From Sinomonas cyclohexanicum (lineage in GTDB: Bacteria > Actinomycetota > Actinomycetes > Actinomycetales > Micrococcaceae): DNA of 64,000 nt. The stretch is from assembly GCF_020886775.1 (NCBI RefSeq), contig NZ_AP024525.1, positions 1,178,001 to 1,242,000 of the forward strand. The letters are read 5' to 3'. Positions 48,805 to 58,235 of this stretch are shown here, in pieces. How positions within the stretch are numbered: the first letter of the stretch is position 1; every line of letters begins with the position of its first letter. The notes below the pieces were generated by a model. It ran no database searches, was not told the origin of the DNA, and saw only the letters and a program-made list of their open reading frames with translations. A program made the translations under genes and the position numbers.

Positions 48805-48862
48805 CCACAGGTTGTGGACTTTGCCCCACGCCGTGGCGCGGGGCAAAGTCCACAACCTGTGG
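48805..48862. terminator. Perfect 23-bp inverted repeat
   Basis: Positions 48805-48827 pair exactly with 48840-48862 across a 12-nt loop; the arms begin with CCACAGGTTGTGGAC. It lies in the 158-bp gap between two minus-strand genes, 12 bp after the stop of the exported-protein gene. A factor-independent terminator without a T-run is the simplest reading. Confidence 0.6.
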
Positions 48863-48873
48863 TGGAATGCCGG

Positions 48874-49740
48874 CTAGCCACAGCCCGGGCCGGCGGGGTT
48901 GGCGATGCAGTCGTCGGCGTAGAGCTTGACCTCGGAGCGCCAGATGCTGAGGGCCTTCGCCGCGCTGGGGACCTGCGCGGTTCCCGCAATCGGCTGGAAG
49001 GGCCCGCCGTCCACTGAGAACTCGCCGGTGAAGACCGTGGTGAGGCCGACGCTCACGTCACCGGTCTGGGCGTAAGCGTGGCTGGTCACGGTCTTCTCGC
49101 CCCAGCGTGCCTCGGGGATCGGCCCCCCAGGGCCACTCGTGATGAGGGATGCGCCGTCGCCGTACGACCACTGGTACTCGCTGGGCTTGACCCTGATGTC
49201 GACCCTCCGGCCCACGATGCTGATGGTGAACGACTGGTCCGCCGGTTCCGCGTAGATGTTCGTCTCCGCACCCTTGAGCGTGTGCCTCCCTGGCTGTGAG
49301 CCAAGTTCCGGGGCCTTGATCGGGAGCTCGCGCAGCTGCTTTTCGGTCACCGTGATCACGACGTCGCCGGGCCGCTCGGGCGGTTTCCCGGGATACAGGC
49401 ACGCCTGCTCGAGCCGTTCCCATGTGGCCCCCGCAGTGCGCGTATCGAGCCGTTCCCAGACGACCATGATCCCGCCCGGTTCTGCGCTGCAGCGCGCATT
49501 CAATGCGGCACACGCAGGGGCGCTCAGCGTGTCAGTTCCCTCTGAGCAGGCAGGGGCATAGGAATACGTAAAAACGTTCGCGATGCCCTCTACCTTAGGA
49601 AACTCAACGACGATCGTTCCTGACCTCGTCCCGTTAGTTACGACGGCGTCGTCACCGAATGCAGTGCTCGGCGGTGGAGGTGCCATCGGCCCGAATAGGA
49701 CTATCGCGGCGACGCCGATTGACGTGACAGTCGCGGGCAT
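48874..49740 (-). CDS. Exported hypothetical protein with PKD-like segment
   Basis: A 288-residue protein with an N-terminal hydrophobic export signal (TVTSIGVAAIVLFGPMAPP). Near residue 200 is VKPSEYQWSYGDGASLIT, resembling the WxFGDG strand of PKD domains, followed by HAYAQTGDVSVGLTTVFTG, the usual closing strand. Six Cys residues may form disulfides. The function is unknown; a surface or secreted role is likely. The start at 49740 overlaps the stop of the lipoprotein gene (TAATG), so the two are translated together. Confidence 0.65.
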   Translation of the reverse strand: MPATVTSIGVAAIVLFGPMAPPPPSTAFGDDAVVTNGTRSGTIVVEFPKVEGIANVFTYSYAPACSEGTDTLSAPACAALNARCSAEPGGIMVVWERLDTRTAGATWERLEQACLYPGKPPERPGDVVITVTEKQLRELPIKAPELGSQPGRHTLKGAETNIYAEPADQSFTISIVGRRVDIRVKPSEYQWSYGDGASLITSGPGGPIPEARWGEKTVTSHAYAQTGDVSVGLTTVFTGEFSVDGGPFQPIAGTAQVPSAAKALSIWRSEVKLYADDCIANPAGPGCG

Positions 49741-50375
49741 TAGGCATTGCCTGCCTGCGTGGTCATCCATCCCGATGGGCCGTGGATTGCATAGATGGCG
49801 CGGGGATCGGTACTAGACGACGCCTCGTAGGACTTGAGCACCTCTCCAGCCTTCCCGAATCGGGTTGATGCTGATTCGTCCAGAAGGAAATATCCGATCG
49901 CCTGACCGAGAGGATCTAGCTTCAGGGTCGATCTGAAGTCTTGGACCCGCCATCGTGGGCCGGATTCCCAACCCTCGCCGGATGACACCTTGACTGCGCG
50001 ATCCAGATAACCATTGCAGATCTTGCAGTCAGGCTTGGATGCGGCCTTCAGGGGCTCGGTATCGCCCGTTTCGAGCGCATAGGTAATCGTGTCGAACCAG
50101 TACTGGGTGAACGCCCTGAACCCAGCCTCGGTGTTCTCCCGTGCAGCCGCGGGCAGTTCGGGCTTCGGGAGGTTGCGGGCGGGCCCGGTGGAGCTGGCCG
50201 GCGTCGGGCGCGAATCGACCGTCGGCGTGGGCGTCCCGGAGGCCGAGGCGCTCGCCGCCCCCTGGGCATCAGGCCCGGCGGAGCCCGAGCCGCAGGCGGT
50301 GAGGCCAAGGACCGAGGCCAGGGCGAAAACGGACAGGGCAGAGCGAAGTGTGCGACGGCGAATCGCCATTGACAT
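49740..50375 (-). CDS. DUF6318-type lipoprotein
   Basis: A 209-211-residue lipoprotein (start at 50375, or at ATG 50369 which has a better GGGGGA spacing). The signal peptide ends LGLTAC with the lipidated Cys; a Ser/Thr/Pro-rich linker follows. The conserved part (AFTQYWFDTITYALETGDTE, then CKICNGYLDRAVKVSSGEGW) is the DUF6318 pattern known from Micrococcaceae. Function is unknown. Its coupling with the PKD-like exported protein suggests a joint role at the cell surface. Confidence 0.75.
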   Translation of the reverse strand: MSMAIRRRTLRSALSVFALASVLGLTACGSGSAGPDAQGAASASASGTPTPTVDSRPTPASSTGPARNLPKPELPAAARENTEAGFRAFTQYWFDTITYALETGDTEPLKAASKPDCKICNGYLDRAVKVSSGEGWESGPRWRVQDFRSTLKLDPLGQAIGYFLLDESASTRFGKAGEVLKSYEASSSTDPRAIYAIHGPSGWMTTQAGNA

Positions 50376-50464
50376 CCCCCGAGGTCGTTGGTGTGCCGCC
50401 GGTGCGGGTGCGGGTGCGGGTGCGGTGCGTGGCGACGTGTCTTCGGCAGTCTACAAGGATGTGA

Positions 50465-51826
50465 CTACAGGTGTTGCAGGTTATCCACAGGCTGAGGCTG
50501 CCGGCCGGTCCCGAGCCCGTGGAAGTCCCATCCCGCCGAGCGCCAGGCGTCGGCGTCGAGCACGTTGCGGGCATCGACCATGACGGGCCGCCGCACGAGC
50601 GAGGCCGCGGTGACGGGGTCCAGTGCCCGGTACTCCGCCCACTCGGTCAGCAGCAAGACGATCTCGGCGCCGTCGAGCGCTGCCCGCACGGATGGCTCGA
50701 ACTGGAGCTGCGGGAACCGCATCCACGCGTTGTTGATCGCACGCGGGTCGGTCACCACGACGTGCGCGCCGGCCGCGGCGAGCTGCACGGCGACGTCCAG
50801 CGCGGGGGAGTCGCGGATGTCGTCGGTGTCCGGCTTGAAGGCCGCGCCGAGTACGGCCACGCGCCGTCCCGCCACGGACCCGCCGCACAGCTCGGCGGCA
50901 AGGTCGGCCACGCGCCCGCGCTGCCCCACGTTGATCGAGTCCACGAGCCCCATCCACGCGTCTACCGACTCGACCGCGAGCCCGCGCGCCTGCGCCCGGA
51001 ACGACCGGATGTCCTTCGGCAGGCACCCGCCGCCGAATCCGAGGCCGGCGGCGAGATAGCGCTGCCCGATCCGCGGATCCAGGCCCATCGCCGCGGACAG
51101 CTGCGTGACGTCTGCCCCCGCCGCGTCGCACAGTTCCGCCATCGCGTTGATGTAGGAGAGCTTGGTGGCCAGGTAGGCGTTCGCCGCCGACTTGATCAGC
51201 TCCGCCGTCGCGAAGCTGCACACGATCCGCGGCACCCCTGCGTGCAGCAGGGGAGCGTAGACCTCGTCGAGGATCCGCACCGCCCTGCGGCCCGTGCCGG
51301 CCCCCGAGCCGTCGTGCGCCTCCTGGACCCCGTACACGAGCCGGTCCGGGATGAGCGAGTCCTTCACCGCCGTGCCCTGCCGCAGGAACTCGGGGTTCCA
51401 CGCGAGCTCCACGTCCGCACCGCCGAGCCACTCGCGCACCCGCTGTACGGTACCCACCGGGACCGTGGACTTGCCCACGACGGCGGCCCCCGCCTTCGCG
51501 AGCCGCCCCACCTCCCGCGCGGCCGACTCAAGATAGGTCAGGTCCGCCACATCGCTCGTCTTGGACTGCGGGGTCCCGACACAGAGGAAATGCACGTCGC
51601 AGTCGGCCACGAGGTCCATGTCCGTGGCGAACGCCAGCCGCCCTGAAGAGCGCCCGTCGGCGAGGAGGTCCTCGAGCCCGGGCTCGAAGAACGGCGCGAA
51701 CCCGCGCGCCAGGTGGCCCACCTTGTCCGCGTCCGTGTCGATGCCCACCACCTCGTGGCCCATCGAGGCGAGCGTGGCGGCGTGGACGGCCCCGAGGTAG
51801 CCGCAGCCGATGACGGAGATCTTCAT
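50465..51826 (-). CDS. ugd: UDP-glucose 6-dehydrogenase
   Basis: A 453-residue NAD-dependent enzyme that oxidises UDP-glucose twice to UDP-glucuronate for cell-surface polysaccharides. The NAD fold is ISVIGCGYLGAVHAATLASM; ESTVPVGT-like GKSTVPVGTVQ is present; the catalytic Cys is in GFGGGCLPKDIRSF. The C-terminal domain contains LGAAFKPDTDDIRDSPALDV. AAGGAAGGG 6 nt before the ATG. It follows a glycosyltransferase gene by 19 bp, so they form an operon. Confidence 0.92.
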   Translation of the reverse strand: MKISVIGCGYLGAVHAATLASMGHEVVGIDTDADKVGHLARGFAPFFEPGLEDLLADGRSSGRLAFATDMDLVADCDVHFLCVGTPQSKTSDVADLTYLESAAREVGRLAKAGAAVVGKSTVPVGTVQRVREWLGGADVELAWNPEFLRQGTAVKDSLIPDRLVYGVQEAHDGSGAGTGRRAVRILDEVYAPLLHAGVPRIVCSFATAELIKSAANAYLATKLSYINAMAELCDAAGADVTQLSAAMGLDPRIGQRYLAAGLGFGGGCLPKDIRSFRAQARGLAVESVDAWMGLVDSINVGQRGRVADLAAELCGGSVAGRRVAVLGAAFKPDTDDIRDSPALDVAVQLAAAGAHVVVTDPRAINNAWMRFPQLQFEPSVRAALDGAEIVLLLTEWAEYRALDPVTAASLVRRPVMVDARNVLDADAWRSAGWDFHGLGTGRQPQPVDNLQHL

Positions 51827-51845
51827 GGTGTTCCCTTCCTTTGGG

Positions 51846-53048
51846 TCAGCGCGCGTTGGTTTCGACTCCGCTCAACCAGCGCTGGGAGATGACGTCTTCG
51901 TAGTGGCCGACGAGCTGCTCGCCGATGGCGCGCCAGGTCCGGCCCTGCACGCTGCGCCACGCGGACTCGGCGAACGCGGCTCTCTTCGCGTCGTCGCCGA
52001 GGAGGTCCAGCGCGTAGGAGCGCAGCTGCGCCAGGTCGCCGGGGGTGTACAGCCAGCCGGTCTTAGAGTTCTCGACGAGGTCCAGCGGCCCTCCCCGCCC
52101 GGTGGCGATGACGGGCACACCCGAGGCCATCGCCTCCTGGATGGTCTGGCAGAACGTCTCGAACTCGCCCGGGTGCACGAACAGGTCGAAGCTCGCCACG
52201 ATCCGAGCGAGGTCCTCGCCGCTGCGGAACCCCGCGAAGTGGGCGCCGGGCAGCTGCGCCTCAAGCTGGGCCCGCAGGGGGCCGTCGCCCACGATCACCA
52301 GCCGCGTGCCGGGAATGTCGGCGAGGACTCGGAGGTTCTCGACCTGCTTCTCGGCCGCGAGCCGGCCCACGTACCCGATGATCTTCACCGGCTGCCCGCA
52401 TGCCCCCGTGCCGCCGGTACCGCCTCCGGCGGGAGCCGCTGCGGTCACGGACGCCCGCCACGCGCCGTCGCGCTTCCCCGGATGGAACCGCACGGTGTCG
52501 ACGCCGCGGCGCCACAGGTCCACGTCGAGGATCCCCCGTCCGCGCAGCTGGTTGAGCGCGAATGTCGAGGGGGCGAGGGTCAGGTCCGCGAGCAGGTGGA
52601 CGGCCTCGACGCGCTGCCACGCCCAGTTCTCGAGGAACGGCACGCCGTACCGGGCCGCGTAGCCTGGAACCTCGGTCTGGTACACCGCCACCGTGGGGAT
52701 GCCCAGCTCGTGGGCGGCGCGCACGGCCCGCCAGCCGAGCTCGAACGGCGACGCCAGGTGCACCACGTCCGGCGCGAAGGCGCGCAGGGCCCTCCGGACC
52801 CTCGGCACCGCGCCGAACGCGACGCGCACCTTCGGGTAGCCCGCCACCGGCAGCGCGGGCATGCGCAGCACGTGCGCCCCGTTCACCGTCTCGGGCAGCG
52901 GGAAGACTCCCGAGGCGCCCTCGCCCGAGGGTGCGATCACGAGGACGTCGTCGCCGCGCTCCTGGAGATGGTCGAGGATCCGGAGTATGGAGTGCGTCAC
53001 CCCGTTCATCTGGGGCAGGAACGACTCGGCAACGATAGCGATCCTCAC
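51846..53048 (-). CDS. GT4-family glycosyltransferase (mannosyltransferase MgtA/PimB-like)
   Basis: A 400-residue GT-B-fold enzyme. The N-terminus (RIAIVAESFLPQMNGVTHSI) and GVDTVRFHP and KIIGYVGRLAAEKQVENL are typical of actinobacterial GDP-mannose-dependent transferases that act on lipid-linked glycans. The nucleotide-sugar motif is HPGEFETFCQTIQEAMASG (EX7E). A Gly/Ala-rich insertion (TAAAPAGGGTGGTGACG) is not conserved in the family. GTG start. It is followed by ugd and preceded by an MFS gene on the same strand. Confidence 0.85.
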   Translation of the reverse strand: MRIAIVAESFLPQMNGVTHSILRILDHLQERGDDVLVIAPSGEGASGVFPLPETVNGAHVLRMPALPVAGYPKVRVAFGAVPRVRRALRAFAPDVVHLASPFELGWRAVRAAHELGIPTVAVYQTEVPGYAARYGVPFLENWAWQRVEAVHLLADLTLAPSTFALNQLRGRGILDVDLWRRGVDTVRFHPGKRDGAWRASVTAAAPAGGGTGGTGACGQPVKIIGYVGRLAAEKQVENLRVLADIPGTRLVIVGDGPLRAQLEAQLPGAHFAGFRSGEDLARIVASFDLFVHPGEFETFCQTIQEAMASGVPVIATGRGGPLDLVENSKTGWLYTPGDLAQLRSYALDLLGDDAKRAAFAESAWRSVQGRTWRAIGEQLVGHYEDVISQRWLSGVETNAR

Positions 53049-53115
53049 GCTTCAACCGTCCGGCGGCCACCTGACCGGATGGCAGAGTGCGCGTGACGTG
53101 CCGCGGAAGGCTGGG

Positions 53116-54336
53116 TTAACTGCCGGGGCCGCCCGAGGGGCGCGGCTCGTGCGAGCGTGGGACGGCGAGCCCGGCGAGGGCCACGACCGCGGCGAGTGCC
53201 GCCAGCCCCCAGCCCAGCCCCGCCCCCACGGCGACGGCTCCGACGAGGAGCGGCCCGCCGGCGTCGCCCGCCTCGCGGCCGAGCTCGGCGCTGCCCATCG
53301 TGCGGCCCATCCGCTCCGCGGGTGTCGCGTCGGCCAGGTGCGCGAAGGCCAGCGGCGTGACCGTCCCGATGCCCGCCCCGATGAGGAGCGCTGCGAGGTA
53401 GACCACGACGGCGCCGAGCGGCTCGGGCGCGGACGGCACCGCTGCCGCGGCGGCGGCCCCGAGGACGACGGCGCCGAGCCCGGCCAGGATTCCCGGCCGG
53501 TCGGCGAGGCGCCCGTCGTCCCGCAGGCGGCCGATGCGCGGCTGGAGGAGCGATGAGGCGAGGGCGAGGACGGTCACGGCGGCCACGGCCGCGGCGGTGG
53601 GCAGCCCGATGTGCGCCGCGAGGGCCGGGATGAACCCGACAGCGGCGCCGAGGGACCCCGTCGAGGCGGCGAGCACGATCGTGGGGCCGAGGAAGGAGCG
53701 CCCGCCCAGCTGGCGGGCCAGGTCCGCGAGCGTGTACCGGGGCCGGGGGAGCGGGTCGAGCCGGGGCATGGCGAGGGCGGCCCAGACGGCCACGCCCACG
53801 CCGAGCGCCGCGAGCACCCCGAACAGCACGGGGAACCCGCCGACGAACAGGGCGGCCGCGCCGAGGAGCGGCCCGATCGCGTACCCGAGGCCCTTCCACG
53901 AGCCGTACCTGCCGAAGTACCGGCCGGTGAGCGGGCCCGCGAGCCGTGCGACGCTCGCGGAGGAGGCGGGGGAGAATGCCGACGCCGCCGCACCCTGCCC
54001 CAGCCGGGCGACCGCGAGGGCCCACGGGGCCTGGACGCCCGCGCCCACGAGGGAGGCGAGCGCGAACGCGAGCAGCCCGCCGACCACCACGGGCTTGGGC
54101 CCGATGCGGTCGGAGAGCGAGCCGAAGAGCGGCTTGAGGACCACCTCCGCGAGGTCGTACAGCGCGAGCAGCACGCCGAGGGAGAGCAGGTTCAGGCCCA
54201 CCCGGCCGATCTCCGCCCCGAGCCCGGCGGCGACGCTGTGCGCGCCGAACGCGGTCGTGAAGCCCGCGGCGTAGAGGGGGACGACGGCGCGCGCGGGCGG
54301 CCGCTCGGAGGGCCGTGTGGGGTGGGGGTCCGGCAC
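53116..54336 (-). CDS. MFS transporter
   Basis: A 406-residue 12-helix major facilitator. VVPLYAAGFTTAFGAHSVAA begins helix 1; the loop motif is FGSLSDRIGPKPVVV; the second half restarts at FLGPTIVLAASTGSLGAAVG. The family is drug or sugar efflux-like; the substrate is not evident. The GTG at 54336 (VPDPHPTRPSE) is favoured by TACACT 7 nt upstream; a longer frame from 54486 overlaps the divergent ene-reductase start region. Confidence 0.8.
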   Translation of the reverse strand: MPDPHPTRPSERPPARAVVPLYAAGFTTAFGAHSVAAGLGAEIGRVGLNLLSLGVLLALYDLAEVVLKPLFGSLSDRIGPKPVVVGGLLAFALASLVGAGVQAPWALAVARLGQGAAASAFSPASSASVARLAGPLTGRYFGRYGSWKGLGYAIGPLLGAAALFVGGFPVLFGVLAALGVGVAVWAALAMPRLDPLPRPRYTLADLARQLGGRSFLGPTIVLAASTGSLGAAVGFIPALAAHIGLPTAAAVAAVTVLALASSLLQPRIGRLRDDGRLADRPGILAGLGAVVLGAAAAAAVPSAPEPLGAVVVYLAALLIGAGIGTVTPLAFAHLADATPAERMGRTMGSAELGREAGDAGGPLLVGAVAVGAGLGWGLAALAAVVALAGLAVPRSHEPRPSGGPGS

Positions 54337-54343
54337 GGGGTCG

Positions 54344-54349
54344 AGTGTA
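54344..54349 (-). promoter_or_regulatory. -10 box TACACT of a probable leaderless promoter
   Basis: On the minus strand TACACT lies 7 nt before the GTG start of the MFS gene. No Shine-Dalgarno sequence is visible. Confidence 0.35.
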
Positions 54350-54500
54350 TCGGGGCCGCACACGCCCGCGGCGCGGATACGCCCGGTCCGCGCCGCCCCA
54401 ATTCTACGTTCGGTAGTGGCAGGCGGAGTGTGCGAAAGATCACATGCCGCCTCGTGGGCTGTGCTGGAATGTGCCAAGGCAGCCACCGGTTGGGCCCTGT

Positions 54501-55655
54501 ATGACCATTGAGGACACCACCGCAGCCCCCTCCGCGGCCGCGCCCATCTCGGCCCTGTTCACCTCGTTCGACCTCGGGACCCTGCACGTGCCCAACCGGT
54601 TCGTTATGGCGCCGATGACCCGGGAGTTTTCGCCGGAGGGCACGGTGACAGACGACGTCGTGGGGTACTACGCGCGCCGCGCCGCGGCCGGCGTCGGGCT
54701 CCTCATCACGGAGGGCGTGTACGTGTCCGAGGACTCGGGCCCGAGCACCCGGGTGCCGCGCCTCTTCGGCGACGCGCAGCTGGCCGCGTGGACGCGCCTT
54801 GTGGCGGAGGTCCACGCCGCCGGCGGCCGGATCGTCCCGCAGCTGTGGCACCTCGGCGCGGCCCGCGGCGACCACGCCGAGTTCAATCCGGAGCTGCCGA
54901 GCCTGAGCCCGTCCGGGATCGCCCCCAACGGCAGCGCCCGCGGCCGCGCCGCGACCATCGAGGAGCTCGCGCGCATCCGGGACGACTTCGCCCGCGCCGC
55001 TGCTGCGGCGAAGGACGCCGGGTTCGACGGCGTCGAGCTGCACGGCGCCCACGGCTACCTGCTCGACCAGTTCCTCTGGGCCGGCACCAACAAGCGCGAG
55101 GACCAGTACGGCGGCTCCCTCGAGGCGCGCCTGCGCTTCCCCTCCGAGGTCGCGGCGGCAGTCCGCGCCGCCGTCGGGCCCGACTTCCCCGTGATCTTCC
55201 GCTTCTCCCAGTGGAAGTCCGGCGACTACGGCGCCCGCATCGCCGAGACGCCCGACGAGCTGGGCACGATCCTGCGGACCCTCGCCGAGGCTGGGGTCTC
55301 CGCGTTCCACCCCTCGACCCGGCGCCACTGGGAGCCCGCGTTCCCCGACCTTCCCGACTCCGAGCACGCGCGGCTCGGCCTGGCCGGCTGGACCAAGCGG
55401 CTCTCCGGCCTGCCGGTCATCACGGTGGGCTCCGTGGGCCTCGACAACGAGTTCGAGGTGACGTGGCAGGACGGCGGCCGCTCCGAGGTGCGCGGCCTGG
55501 ACGCGCTCCTGGAGCAGTTCGGGCGCGGCGAGTTCGACCTCGTCGCCGTGGGCCGCGTGCTCCTCTCGGACCCGGCCTGGGTGGCGAAGGTCCGCGACGG
55601 CCGCACCGGCGAGATCCGACCGTTCAGCGCGGAGGACCGGCTGAGCCTCTCCTGA
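54501..55655 (+). CDS. NADH:flavin oxidoreductase / Old Yellow Enzyme family
   Basis: A 384-residue FMN-binding TIM barrel. LGTLHVPNRFVMAPMTREFS is the typical start; GGRIVPQLWHLG follows; VELHGAHGYLLDQFLWAGTN and KREDQYGGSLEARLRF are the family signature. It would reduce activated C=C bonds or act on similar compounds with NAD(P)H. The ATG at 54501 (MTIEDTT) is preferred over 54444. It is monocistronic as far as can be seen. Confidence 0.88.
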   Translation: MTIEDTTAAPSAAAPISALFTSFDLGTLHVPNRFVMAPMTREFSPEGTVTDDVVGYYARRAAAGVGLLITEGVYVSEDSGPSTRVPRLFGDAQLAAWTRLVAEVHAAGGRIVPQLWHLGAARGDHAEFNPELPSLSPSGIAPNGSARGRAATIEELARIRDDFARAAAAAKDAGFDGVELHGAHGYLLDQFLWAGTNKREDQYGGSLEARLRFPSEVAAAVRAAVGPDFPVIFRFSQWKSGDYGARIAETPDELGTILRTLAEAGVSAFHPSTRRHWEPAFPDLPDSEHARLGLAGWTKRLSGLPVITVGSVGLDNEFEVTWQDGGRSEVRGLDALLEQFGRGEFDLVAVGRVLLSDPAWVAKVRDGRTGEIRPFSAEDRLSLS

Positions 55656-55723
55656 CCCCCGCTCCCCCCGCCCCCGGTGTGCCTGACGCGCCAGCCCGCG
55701 CAACCGTGGCACAGTGGAGGGCG

Positions 55724-57043
55724 ATGAAACTCCGCGCCGACCAGTCTGGGCTCCGCGGGCTCCCCATGCCGCTCTGGCTCCAGGGAGTCGTGGAGGCGAT
55801 CCAGGCGATCCTGATCTCCGCCGTCCTCACGCTCGTGACGGTGTTCGGGGTGTGGGCGACCGGTGGCCTCGGGACGTGGCCCGTGGAGGAGGTGGCCCGG
55901 CTCGCGGGCAAGGTGTGGCTCCTCGCGCACGGAGTACCGCTCCAGCTCAGCCTCGCCTCAGTCACGGCGGAGGGCGCCGCCCAGTCCGTGGCGGGCACAC
56001 TTTCCTTCGTCCCGCTCGGGCTCACACTCATCCCGGTGCTCCTCGCCTGGCGCGCCGGGCGGCGTCTGGCCCGAGCGTCCTACGCCGACACCCTGTGGCA
56101 GGGCCTTGCCGGCGCGGCCGGGGCCTACGCGGCGTTCTCGTTCGCGACCGCGTTCGTGTGCCGCACGCCGGAGATCGGCGTGGGCATGGTGGGCGCGACC
56201 CTCATCCCGCTCCTGCCCGTGGGCATCGGGCTCGTGGCTGGCGCGCGGCGCGAGGCCGGCTCGTGGGCCAGACTCATCGGCGTGGACGCCGTCGACTGGA
56301 TCGCACGGACCGGCCAATACTCGCGGTGGGCCGGCAGCTACGCGTGGGCCGTGCTCCGCGCCGGATTCGTCGCGGTCGTGGGTGCGCTCGGCCTGTCTGC
56401 GGCGCTGCTCGCCGTCGACCTGTTCGGACACTGGGCCGAGGCCGTCACGGTCTACGAGGGGGTGGGTGCGGATGCCGTCGGTGGGGCCGCCATGACCCTC
56501 GGGCAGCTCGGCTACCTCCCGCACCTCGTGGTGTGGACCCTGGGGTGGGCCTCCGGGGCGGGTGTGACGCTCGGGACGGGCTCGACCGCCGGGGCGCTCG
56601 CCACGGCCGTGGGCCCCCTGCCCCCCGTGCCGGTCCTCGCCGCCATCCCCACCGGTCCACTGGTGTTCGGACCCGCGGCCCTGGTGGTCCCCGTGCTGGC
56701 CGGGCTGCTGGCCGGGTGGTGGTTTGTGCGCGAGGGCGAGGACCACTTCGACGAATGGCTCTCGATCAAGGTCCGGGCGAGATGGTTCTCCGCGCCCGTC
56801 TCGGCGATCGTCCTCGGCGCGCTCGTCGGGATGGTCGCAGGCGCGCTCGCGGGGGTGCTCGCGTGGCTCACGAGCGGGTCCGTAGGTGTGGGGCGCTTCA
56901 CCGAGCTCGGCGTGAACCCGCTGTGGATGGCCGCGTGGGTCGGCGCCGAGGCCGCCGTCGGCGCGTGCCTCGGGTACGCCGTCGGCCCGTGGCTCGAGCG
57001 CTCCCGCAGCACCGAGGCGGCCCAGCGAGATCGGGTCGCGTGA
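55724..57043 (+). CDS. DUF6350 / PerM-like polytopic membrane protein
   Basis: A 439-residue protein with about 10 hydrophobic helices. Gene order (this gene, purN, purH) matches the mycobacterial perM-purN-purH locus, where PerM is needed for cell division under stress; sequence features (LPMPLWLQGVVEAIQAILIS, GTLSFVPLGLTLIPVLLAWR) fit the DUF6350 family. GTGGAGG lies 4 nt before the ATG. Assignment rests on synteny and topology rather than motifs. Confidence 0.75.
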   Translation: MKLRADQSGLRGLPMPLWLQGVVEAIQAILISAVLTLVTVFGVWATGGLGTWPVEEVARLAGKVWLLAHGVPLQLSLASVTAEGAAQSVAGTLSFVPLGLTLIPVLLAWRAGRRLARASYADTLWQGLAGAAGAYAAFSFATAFVCRTPEIGVGMVGATLIPLLPVGIGLVAGARREAGSWARLIGVDAVDWIARTGQYSRWAGSYAWAVLRAGFVAVVGALGLSAALLAVDLFGHWAEAVTVYEGVGADAVGGAAMTLGQLGYLPHLVVWTLGWASGAGVTLGTGSTAGALATAVGPLPPVPVLAAIPTGPLVFGPAALVVPVLAGLLAGWWFVREGEDHFDEWLSIKVRARWFSAPVSAIVLGALVGMVAGALAGVLAWLTSGSVGVGRFTELGVNPLWMAAWVGAEAAVGACLGYAVGPWLERSRSTEAAQRDRVA

Positions 57044-57117
57044 CGCCGAGATCGGGTCGTGTGGCGCCCGGCCAGCGGTTCCTCGGCAAGCACGCCGCAC
57101 AGCCTGCGGCCCGCCGG

Positions 57118-57123
57118 TAAGGT
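57118..57123 (+). promoter_or_regulatory. -10 box TAAGGT before purN
   Basis: TAAGGT lies 7 nt before the ATG of purN, a layout consistent with a leaderless transcript. The gene may also be read from the upstream membrane-protein gene. Confidence 0.35.
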
Positions 57124-57130
57124 GGACGCC

Positions 57131-57730
57131 ATGCGCATCGTGGTCCTCGTCTCCGGCACCGGCTCCAACCTCCAAGCGGTCATCGACGCCGTCAAGGGTG
57201 GCGAGCTCGACGTGGAGATCGCCGCCGTCGGCGCCGACCGCGAGGGCACCTACGGCGTCGAGCGCTCCGACGAGGCCGGCATCGAGACCTTCGTCGTCAA
57301 CTTCAACTCCTTCCCCACGCGCGCCGAGTGGGACGCCGCGCTCGCGGACAAGGTCGCCTCATACACCCCGGATGTCGTCGTCTCGAGTGGCTTCATGCGG
57401 ATCGTGAGCGCGGACTTCATCAGCCGGTTCGGCGGCCGCTACCTCAACACGCACCCCGCGCTCCTGCCCGCCTTCCCGGGCGCGCACGGGGTCCGGGATG
57501 CGATCGACTACGGCGTCAAGGTCACCGGCTGCACGGTCCACTGGGCGGACGCCGGCGTGGACACGGGTCCCATCGTCGCCCAGGAGGCCGTCGCGGTCGC
57601 GGACGGCGAGGACGAGGACGCCCTGCACGAGCGCATCAAGGTGGTGGAGCGCCGCCTCCTCATCGACGTGCTGCGGCGGCTCGCGGCCGGGGAGCTGAAG
57701 GCGCCCGCGGTCGCGGACTCAGCTCTCTGA
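57131..57730 (+). CDS. purN: Phosphoribosylglycinamide formyltransferase
   Basis: A 199-residue enzyme using 10-formyl-THF to formylate glycinamide ribonucleotide in purine synthesis. RIVVLVSGTGSNLQAVIDAV starts the fold; the catalytic Asn/His are in NTHPALLPAFPGAHG; the catalytic Asp is in ADAGVDTGPIVAQEAV. Length is normal. It lies 87 bp after the PerM-like gene and 1.2 kb before purH, with two minus-strand genes inserted between. Confidence 0.93.
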   Translation: MRIVVLVSGTGSNLQAVIDAVKGGELDVEIAAVGADREGTYGVERSDEAGIETFVVNFNSFPTRAEWDAALADKVASYTPDVVVSSGFMRIVSADFISRFGGRYLNTHPALLPAFPGAHGVRDAIDYGVKVTGCTVHWADAGVDTGPIVAQEAVAVADGEDEDALHERIKVVERRLLIDVLRRLAAGELKAPAVADSAL

Positions 57731-57761
57731 ACCACAACGCACGACGGCGTCTGCCGGACGG

Positions 57762-58235
57762 TCAGAAGGTGTCGCCGGTCTGCGGACCGGAGTCCACATG
57801 GCCGCGCCACGCTCCCGTGGCGCCGTTCGACTCGACGAACTCCTTGAACTTCTTCAGGTCCTTCTTCACCTGGGCGTTGTCGGCGCCGAAGGCGGCACCC
57901 ACCTTCTCCATGGCTGAGTCAGGCGCCCATTGGAACTCGACCTTCACCCGGGTCTCCCGGTCGCTGAGCGGCTCGAAGGACACCACGCCGGCGTGATCGA
58001 CGCCGTCGACGCTCTTCCACGCGACGCGCTTGTCGGGGTGCTGCTCGGTGATGACCGTGTCGAACTCCCGTTGGTGGCCGGCCACCTTGGTGGTCCAGCG
58101 GAGATGCGTGTCGTCCTGCTGGACAACGGATTCGACTCCGCCCATGAATTCGGGGAACGACTCGAACTGGGTCCACTGGTTGTAGGCCGTGGACACTGGC
58201 ACCATGACGTCGATGGCTTCCTGCACGGTGGACAT
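57762..58235 (-). CDS. SRPBCC-family protein (polyketide cyclase-like)
   Basis: A 157-residue START/SRPBCC-fold protein (MSTVQEAIDVMVPVSTAYNQ, WTQFESFPEFMGGVESV). Such proteins bind lipophilic ligands in a helix-grip cavity; many actinobacterial members have no known ligand. GAGGAG 6 nt before the ATG. It interrupts the purN-purH order and is convergent with purN. Confidence 0.85.
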   Translation of the reverse strand: MSTVQEAIDVMVPVSTAYNQWTQFESFPEFMGGVESVVQQDDTHLRWTTKVAGHQREFDTVITEQHPDKRVAWKSVDGVDHAGVVSFEPLSDRETRVKVEFQWAPDSAMEKVGAAFGADNAQVKKDLKKFKEFVESNGATGAWRGHVDSGPQTGDTF

